Shown here: positions 58,753-64,000 of the stretch, one piece after another
How the letters are laid out: each line of letters opens with the position of its first letter
How positions within the stretch are numbered: position 1 is the first letter of the stretch
From: Trypanosoma brucei gambiense DAL972
Lineage: Eukaryota; Euglenozoa; Kinetoplastea; Trypanosomatida; Trypanosomatidae
DNA: 64,000 nt
Assembly (NCBI RefSeq): GCF_000210295.1
Contig: NC_026744.1
Span: 1,798,001-1,862,000 of the forward strand
Direction: 5' to 3'
The notes under the pieces: model-generated
The model's database searches: none
What the model saw: only the letters and a program-made list of their open reading frames with translations
What the model was told of the DNA's origin: nothing
Made by a program: the position numbers and the translations under genes

Positions 58753-59847
58753 TTAATCCGCCGAGCGGTGTCGCTTATTATTATGAACTTGCTTAGCCTC
58801 CACACGGCGCTTACACCACTCCGGAAAATTTCGTCGTGCATACTCCTCCTCCTCGGAGGTAAGGGGCAGCAATGTGGGACACACCGATCTTAGCTCCCTT
58901 CCGAACTCACCATCAGCTAAGTTGTACGAGGCGAGCAGTTCGTTCGCCGTCGCGGCGTTTCGACACACGACAAATGCGCGATGTGGAGCTGCTGGCGACG
59001 CCGGGTCGCTGTCCTCCACCTTCACGAGAGTGATCCCCTTTTTCAGCGCATGGTTGGTAAGAGAGAGGTTACCAAGCTTCATCTTTATTGTTGCCCACGA
59101 AGTTCCGTGCGGAACGCCCTCGACCTTCAGGGTTGCACCCTTTCCAAGAGAACGTCTCACAGCCGGATCCTGTAACTCTGCTAGAGCTTTCTGAGCTTGA
59201 ACCACATTGTGCAGTAGCTGTGCATCGCTCTCCGCTCGACTCTTCTCCACCATCTTATTGTGGTGGTCCTCCAGCATAACAACACGCAGACGGGTCGGCA
59301 GAAAGTGCTGAGCCAGTGGTGTGGGGGCTTTGCCGAGGGTTATAACAGCCTTGGTGCACCTGACAGCCTCTTCCGCAGTGGCAAAGCGGACCACAAAAGA
59401 TGAATTCATCTGTGTGTCGCCTGGGGAGCGGGGGAGAGCTGCGGCACTCTGTACCGTTCCGTAGTCCTTAAAAAAGTTCGTTACTTCTTCTACAGTCGAC
59501 GCACGGTGGAGAGGCCACACAACAACACTTCGTAGGGCTGGGTCAGCCTTTGGATCGAGGAACTTCCGGCGACGCAGAGACCGCACACCGCCCTCACCTT
59601 CGACAGCTTCAACAACGCTGCTTGTAGCCGCGGCGGCGAAGACAGCGGCAACGTTTTTCTCATCAACAGGGCAGTTTGCATAGCGAAGAAAAGCGGCGCA
59701 GGTGATAGTCGGGGGTTCCTTCAGGTCGCCGGTATTACGAGGAGATACCTTCTCGCGAAAGAAAGAGTTTGTCTGCTCGAATAGATAATTGTCATCAAAA
59801 TACTTTTCCAGTAGCTCAGCTGCTGCATCCCTATTCTGTTCACTCAT
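58753..59847 (-). CDS. La-motif RNA-binding protein with two RRM-like domains (La/LARP7 type)
   Basis: 364 residues from the ATG at 59847. The longer frame to 59961 begins with GTG and crosses a pyrimidine tract. A La motif spans about residues 8-97: the helix ELLEKYFDDNYLFEQTNSFF with the family's Y-F-x-D-x-N-L core, a winged-helix middle, and the closing LRRRKFL. A first RRM follows at about 106-190 (RSVVVWPLHRAST, SSFVVRF). A second, degenerate RRM at about 250-345 begins TLKVEGVPHGTSWATIK, with aromatic strand AFVVC and a basic C-terminal helix (ARRNFPEWCKRRVEAK). That resembles the xRRM of La/LARP7 proteins. Such proteins bind the UUU-3'OH ends of Pol III transcripts or guard telomerase or 7SK-type RNAs. 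Which subclass this is remains open. Confidence 0.82.
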   Translation of the reverse strand: MSEQNRDAAAELLEKYFDDNYLFEQTNSFFREKVSPRNTGDLKEPPTITCAAFLRYANCPVDEKNVAAVFAAAATSSVVEAVEGEGGVRSLRRRKFLDPKADPALRSVVVWPLHRASTVEEVTNFFKDYGTVQSAAALPRSPGDTQMNSSFVVRFATAEEAVRCTKAVITLGKAPTPLAQHFLPTRLRVVMLEDHHNKMVEKSRAESDAQLLHNVVQAQKALAELQDPAVRRSLGKGATLKVEGVPHGTSWATIKMKLGNLSLTNHALKKGITLVKVEDSDPASPAAPHRAFVVCRNAATANELLASYNLADGEFGRELRSVCPTLLPLTSEEEEYARRNFPEWCKRRVEAKQVHNNKRHRSAD

Positions 59848-59870
59848 CCTGATTACTTCCTGGTTTGGCC

Positions 59871-59935
59871 CTATGAATGGTGCGGTGGTGAAAAATAACG
59901 GTAAGCACGGAAGAACAGAAAAAAAAAGGGAAGAC
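59871..59935 (-). promoter_or_regulatory. Candidate spliced-leader acceptor of the La-like gene
   Basis: The minus strand has CTTCCCTTTTTTTTTC with further T/C-rich sequence, ending ACCATTCATAG with AG at 59871-59872, 23 bases before the ATG at 59847. Confidence 0.55.
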
Positions 59936-60108
59936 ATTCTTCGCGAGCGACAGTAGACCACCTTGATACTCCCCCATTAGTGACGGCCAAAAAAAAAAAT
60001 AAACGAATAAGTAAACAAATCAACCAAACGAAAATACTACTCTTACTCGGCTTGCCTTGGTACGCCTCTAAACCCCATACTTTTTCGGTTTGGAGGCAAA
60101 GAATACCA

Positions 60109-61377
60109 CTAGAAGAACTTGTCGTAGTATTCATCATCGTCGGTATAATTCTTTGTTCGATTTGAATTTCCACTTCTCGGTTGATAGCGGCAATCTAGTA
60201 CGGGGACCCGCTGCCTGCTCCCCCTACTATCCATATACTCCCTTTGCGGCATATGCTCAGTGGCATAGTTTGTGTTGTAGTGCCGATGGGAATGGGAATG
60301 GTTCCTGTCGTCACTCTCATGCATTCGATCACCACGGTAATCGTATGAAGCATTAGCACTTCCACCGTCGTTTTGATTCTCTCTTCGCCTCCAAGAGCCA
60401 TCTCTAGAAGCATATCGAGGAGGATTGTGGTAGCTTCCGCTGTGACCTGCATGATATTCTCTTTCATGATGACGATACGGATTCACAATCTCGTTATGGA
60501 CGCCATCTCGGGGGTAACTCCGACCGTCTCCTCTACCGCGGTAGTCGTGCCGACCCCAAGAACGCGAAGGTGATGCATAAGATCCTGTACTGTCCGCGCC
60601 CCGATCGCGCCTTCTTGAAGGGACACCGGACCTCTCAAGTGCAAGCGCTGCATTTACCCAGGGATCTGCCACAGTTCTTGCCCTACTTTCACAGTTGAAA
60701 ACGTTATGACCCTCCTCCCCACAGAAGCAGCAGGAAGGAAAAGACGGCTCCAACCGTGGCGAGCAATCAAAATGGCCAAAGCCTGAGCACGAAGTGCACT
60801 GAACAGCTAACATCTCCTTTGACCGAGTATCTCCGGAACAAATAGTCACAAATGGCGATGTCTGCACTTCCTGACAAATGTGGTGGTGCCTACGCACAGA
60901 ATGGCAAGTTTTGCACAACGAGTTATGACAATCAGGTTTTTCGTGTCCCTCCATCCCGCACACCCAACAAACCTTTTTTATGGGGCCCACAGCCCTCTGG
61001 GTGGCAAGGTCATAGTACCTGCTCGGCCCGCGCTGTGTTTCAGATTTGCAGGCCTGTTGTCGAGAACCTGCGCCATCCGCATCAGACACCATTACGGGCT
61101 TTGTATCTGACGGTTCCCCGTCGATCACCAGCTTTTTGGGAGTTGCTTCACTACGGCTCTCGGCACGTTCCCTGGGGGTCTGTCGTCGGGCCGAAGCATC
61201 CGCAGAAGTGTCTTCGACCATGCACCTCCCGCCGTCTTTGCACTGATATATATAACCAGTAACAACTTGGTCAGCGTCGAAAACTGGCAAAGCATTGCAG
61301 TGTGTCGAAAAACGGAGGAGCCCATGAAGTGAGCACCTCACTAATCCATTGGGTTTTATCGATTTCCCTTCCTGCAT
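60109..61377 (-). CDS. CCHC zinc-knuckle protein with Arg/Gly/Ser/Tyr-rich tail
   Basis: 422 residues from an ATG at 61377. An N-terminal Cys/His cluster (C15-SL-H18 ... C46, C52, in VRCSLHGLL and YQCKDGGRC) may bind a metal. After a disordered linker come zinc knuckles: C137-C140-H145-C150 and C216-C219-H224-C229, both exact CX2CX4HX4C. Between them lie a CX2C-H cluster (C155, C158, C168) and a variant C194-C197-H202-C205 with only two residues before the last Cys. The remaining 190 residues are Arg/Ser/Gly/Tyr/His-rich (RSWGRHDYRGRGDG), ending DDDEYYDKFF. Retroviral-type knuckles with an RGG-like tail bind single-stranded RNA or DNA, so a role in RNA processing is likely. The 5' flank is purine-rich. 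Confidence 0.85.
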   Translation of the reverse strand: MQEGKSIKPNGLVRCSLHGLLRFSTHCNALPVFDADQVVTGYIYQCKDGGRCMVEDTSADASARRQTPRERAESRSEATPKKLVIDGEPSDTKPVMVSDADGAGSRQQACKSETQRGPSRYYDLATQRAVGPIKKVCWVCGMEGHEKPDCHNSLCKTCHSVRRHHHICQEVQTSPFVTICSGDTRSKEMLAVQCTSCSGFGHFDCSPRLEPSFPSCCFCGEEGHNVFNCESRARTVADPWVNAALALERSGVPSRRRDRGADSTGSYASPSRSWGRHDYRGRGDGRSYPRDGVHNEIVNPYRHHEREYHAGHSGSYHNPPRYASRDGSWRRRENQNDGGSANASYDYRGDRMHESDDRNHSHSHRHYNTNYATEHMPQREYMDSRGSRQRVPVLDCRYQPRSGNSNRTKNYTDDDEYYDKFF

Positions 61378-62441
61378 CCCTCTTCCTATTCACTGTTTAC
61401 TTTACTTTGTACTGGTAGCTTCACGTTGTAGTCTCCGACTACCCTAGTTCCGTCTAGTCCACCACACGCACACGTCACGATCAAATTTATTATGATGAAT
61501 AATGTAAGAAGGAAGAAACTCACACTTTGAACAACGATAGCAACATCAGAGACTCACGCAAATAGCAGTACATTACGAAACAAGGCGTGACCGCCGAGTA
61601 CTAACATATTTTACCATCAACAGCCCACAAGCGGAACGCTACTACGCCACACGTTCCAAAGCGGGTACGTAAAAAATTAGGGAGACCGATAGTTTCGAAA
61701 AAAAAAAAAAAACTTTAACACACACCGCTCCATCAGTTCGTGACTGCAAGCACGTGCGCCGAGCTGCAACCCGCTAAAGTTTCCCGCTTGTTCTTCTCCA
61801 TCCACTTCCACACAACAGGAAACAAAATAAAGAACCCCACACAAACGAAATAATAATAACACGAAACATTCATATTCACAGAGAACTCCATTGGATTGCA
61901 ATCAGCGCCCACAAACACACACCGGTCCAAACCCCACCAAAGGGTTCTGCGCTGCTCGTAAGCCCCGTGGTCGGACTGTTAGTGGCAAGTGCCCACTTCG
62001 GTTTGGACAGTGCACGTTGGCGGCTTGAACAGAGCAATCCTTCCCTAATTACGCTGTGATTCCACAACAGACCGTGTTCAGTGAAACCTCCACGAGCGAA
62101 ACCCAATTAAGAGCAGCAAACAACGAAAAGGGTAGGTATTAGCAAATTCACAACACCTTGAGTATACGTTCACAAAAAAAAAAATACAAATTGTACAGTG
62201 TTGGCCAATTCCTCTGATTGCTGAATGCTCCTCTGGGCTGCATAGGTGCTGCGCCAATGCAAAAAATAAATAAATAAATAATCATAAACCAACGAGACCA
62301 ATACACAATTCCCCCTCCATCAACCACGCTCACTCATCCCACACTCCTGCTCCACCCGAGTTTGAGCCGCACGTGCGCAATATTTCACCTACCGCAAACC
62401 TGCCGATTCCCAACCTATGTGTGCTGTGCGGGTATCAATCC
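61378..62441. other. Intergenic: zinc-knuckle 5' flank and MCC beta 3' UTR
   Basis: No gene is supported. An A14 run lies near 61699-61712. A few short minus frames with hydrophobic residues in this stretch lack coding composition. Confidence 0.6.
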
Positions 62442-64000
62442 TCACATACGAAAAACCCCAAACTTTGTTTCTCCACAAGGAGCTGAAAGCGTTGACAGTA
62501 GCGCCTGTACTACGACCGCACGAGTGTCCTCGGGTGCGATAACACCATCATCCCACAGACGGGCGGTGCTGTAGTAACACGAACCCTCATACTCGTACTT
62601 CGATCTCACTTTAGCCTTGAAGTCTTGTACTTCGTTTTCCCTTAACTTAGAATTCGTTAGAGCAAGTACTGTCGCCGCTTGGTTTCCCCCCATGACACTG
62701 ATTCGTGCATTGGGCCACATGAAGAGAAATCGTGGACCAAAGGCGCGCCCGCACATACCGTAGTTCCCAGCCCCGTAGCTTCCGCCAATGATTATCGTAA
62801 TCTTCGGAACGTGAGTCGTTGAAACTGCTGTGACAAGCTTTGCGCCATTCTTGGCTATGCCTCCCTCTTCATACGTTTTGCCAACCATGAATCCCGTGAT
62901 GTTCTGCAGAAATAGTAGTGGAATATTCCTGTGTGAGCAAAGTTCAACGAAATGGGCACCTTTAAGCGCTGATTCAGAATACAGAATACCATTATTAGCA
63001 ACGATACCCACAAGCATCCCCTCAAAGCGCGCAAATCCACACACCAACGTATCACCATATAGCTTTTTGAACTCGTCAAACTCACTACCATCCACGAGAC
63101 GAGCTATCACTGCACGCACATCGAAGCCCTTTACTACATCAGCCCCCATATCAGGTATAAACCCACCAATTTCACTAGGATCATATAATGGTGGAGTGAA
63201 TTCTCTCCCGCGGCACGGCCTCTCACAGTCGTTCCGGTTAAGGTTCGCCACAATGCGCCTCGTCAAGTATAGCGCGTGGAGGTCGTCCGTCGCGAAGTAA
63301 TCAGTCACGCCACTTGCCCGACAGTGAACGTCTGCACCACCCAATTCTTCCGGTGTAACCTCCTCACCGGTTGCTGCGAAGACAAGTGGTGGACCGCCAA
63401 GAAAAATAGTACCGTTACCTTTAACTATGATACTTTCATCGGACATGGCAGGCACATATGCTCCGCCGGCCGTACAGCTTCCCATAACAGTCGCTATTTG
63501 GGCGATACCCTTGGCAGACATATTTGCTTGGTTAAAGAATATGCGGCCAAAATGTTGTTCATCCGGAAACACCTCACCTTGCATACCCAAATTGGCGCCA
63601 CCACTGTCAACGAGATATATGCAGGGAAGGCGATTTTCTTCCGCAATTCTCTGCGCTCGCAAATGTTTCTTGACAGTGATCGGGTAATACGTCCCACCTT
63701 TCACAGTAGCATCATTGGCAACGATCATAACCCGCATGCCGTGCACAACGCCAATACCTGTTAGGATACCGCCGCGGTGACAAGCTTCTCCGGGATAGAG
63801 ATCCCCACCAGCGAGTTGAGACAGTTCCAAAAACGGCGACATTGGATCGACAAGCTTCTCAATGCGCTGATGGACCAAAAGTTTTCCGCGACTGATGTGA
63901 CGATCCCTCGCTCGCTTATCTGCCTCAGAGTCTCCATCGACAATAACCTGAACACGTCTACGAAGTTCAGCGGTAAGCGCCTTCATTCGCTCGGTGTTGG
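62442..64000 (-). CDS. MCCC2: 3-methylcrotonyl-CoA carboxylase beta subunit, 5' end off window
   Basis: This carboxyltransferase subunit of the biotin-dependent mitochondrial enzyme carboxylates 3-methylcrotonyl-CoA in leucine breakdown. The frame has an internal ATG at 63986. It stays open to the right edge (codons for NTER precede it), and the family continues upstream there with a mitochondrial presequence, so the N-terminus is cut. The match is strong along its length. It includes [120 protein letters not shown] and the end TKFGVFRM. These separate MCC beta from propionyl-CoA carboxylase beta. The biotin-bearing alpha subunit is not in this window. It is the most upstream gene of the unit seen here. 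Confidence 0.96.
   Translation of the reverse strand, partial: NTERMKALTAELRRRVQVIVDGDSEADKRARDRHISRGKLLVHQRIEKLVDPMSPFLELSQLAGGDLYPGEACHRGGILTGIGVVHGMRVMIVANDATVKGGTYYPITVKKHLRAQRIAEENRLPCIYLVDSGGANLGMQGEVFPDEQHFGRIFFNQANMSAKGIAQIATVMGSCTAGGAYVPAMSDESIIVKGNGTIFLGGPPLVFAATGEEVTPEELGGADVHCRASGVTDYFATDDLHALYLTRRIVANLNRNDCERPCRGREFTPPLYDPSEIGGFIPDMGADVVKGFDVRAVIARLVDGSEFDEFKKLYGDTLVCGFARFEGMLVGIVANNGILYSESALKGAHFVELCSHRNIPLLFLQNITGFMVGKTYEEGGIAKNGAKLVTAVSTTHVPKITIIIGGSYGAGNYGMCGRAFGPRFLFMWPNARISVMGGNQAATVLALTNSKLRENEVQDFKAKVRSKYEYEGSCYYSTARLWDDGVIAPEDTRAVVVQALLSTLSAPCGETKFGVFRM

Noticed and set aside
59848..59961. N-terminal 38-residue extension of the La-like protein
   Set aside because: It begins with GTG and covers the pyrimidine tract and acceptor; the La motif starts right after the ATG at 59847.
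1..64000. CRISPR arrays, insertion sequences, ingi/SLACS-type retroelements, VSG or ESAG genes
   Set aside because: Looked for spaced direct repeats, transposase or reverse-transcriptase motifs and VSG-type cysteine patterns; none seen.

Overview
The window is nuclear DNA of an African trypanosome, most likely Trypanosoma brucei or a close relative. Every convincing gene lies on the minus strand, and none shows introns. Genes are separated by pyrimidine tracts followed by AG, as expected for spliced-leader trans-splicing of one polycistronic unit read from right to left. No strand switch, tRNA, transposon, VSG or CRISPR was seen. The best species anchor is the C11 peptidase at 33611..35203. 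Its His and Cys fall at residues 99 and 136, the numbering I remember for T. brucei PNT1. The gene order around it fits what I recall of chromosome 11, but I could not check this.

Layout, left to right (the 3' to 5' direction of the unit): the 5' part of a PDS5-like cohesin regulator, cut by the left edge; a 1261-aa low-complexity/coiled-coil protein; a 4-kb low-complexity gap; a Q/G-rich protein split by a one-base frameshift; a Serinc/TMS1 membrane protein; a 954-aa protein with eight degenerate EF-hand repeats; a small hydrophobic protein; an FHA protein; a four-CX9C protein; two tandem copies of ribosomal protein eS21; a MIT-like protein; a tyrosine-motif (axoneme-type) protein; a 550-aa unknown; PNT1; a CCDC77-like coiled-coil protein; a nodulin-like MFS transporter with a second one-base frameshift; a 713-aa unknown; an M17 aminopeptidase; a 9.8-kb gene-free low-complexity tract; a 530-aa Ser/Pro-rich protein; a La-motif/RRM protein; a CCHC zinc-knuckle protein; and 3-methylcrotonyl-CoA carboxylase beta, cut by the right edge.

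As is usual in these organisms, neighbours are transcribed together but are not functionally grouped. Themes are RNA handling (La-like, zinc knuckle, perhaps the two low-complexity proteins with very long flanks), mitochondrion/kinetoplast (PNT1, CX9C protein, MCC beta), the axoneme/basal body (EF-hand repeats, CCDC77, tyrosine-motif protein) and chromosomes (PDS5, FHA). Control is presumably post-transcriptional. The window shows predicted splice acceptors, long UTR-like tracts, and a UUGUACC motif downstream of PNT1.

Both frameshifts are cured by one extra base in a short homopolymer, so assembly error is as likely as real gene damage. Start codons were placed at ATG, since several longest frames begin at GTG or TTG inside pyrimidine tracts. 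Domain calls are from reading the translations by eye; no database search was run.
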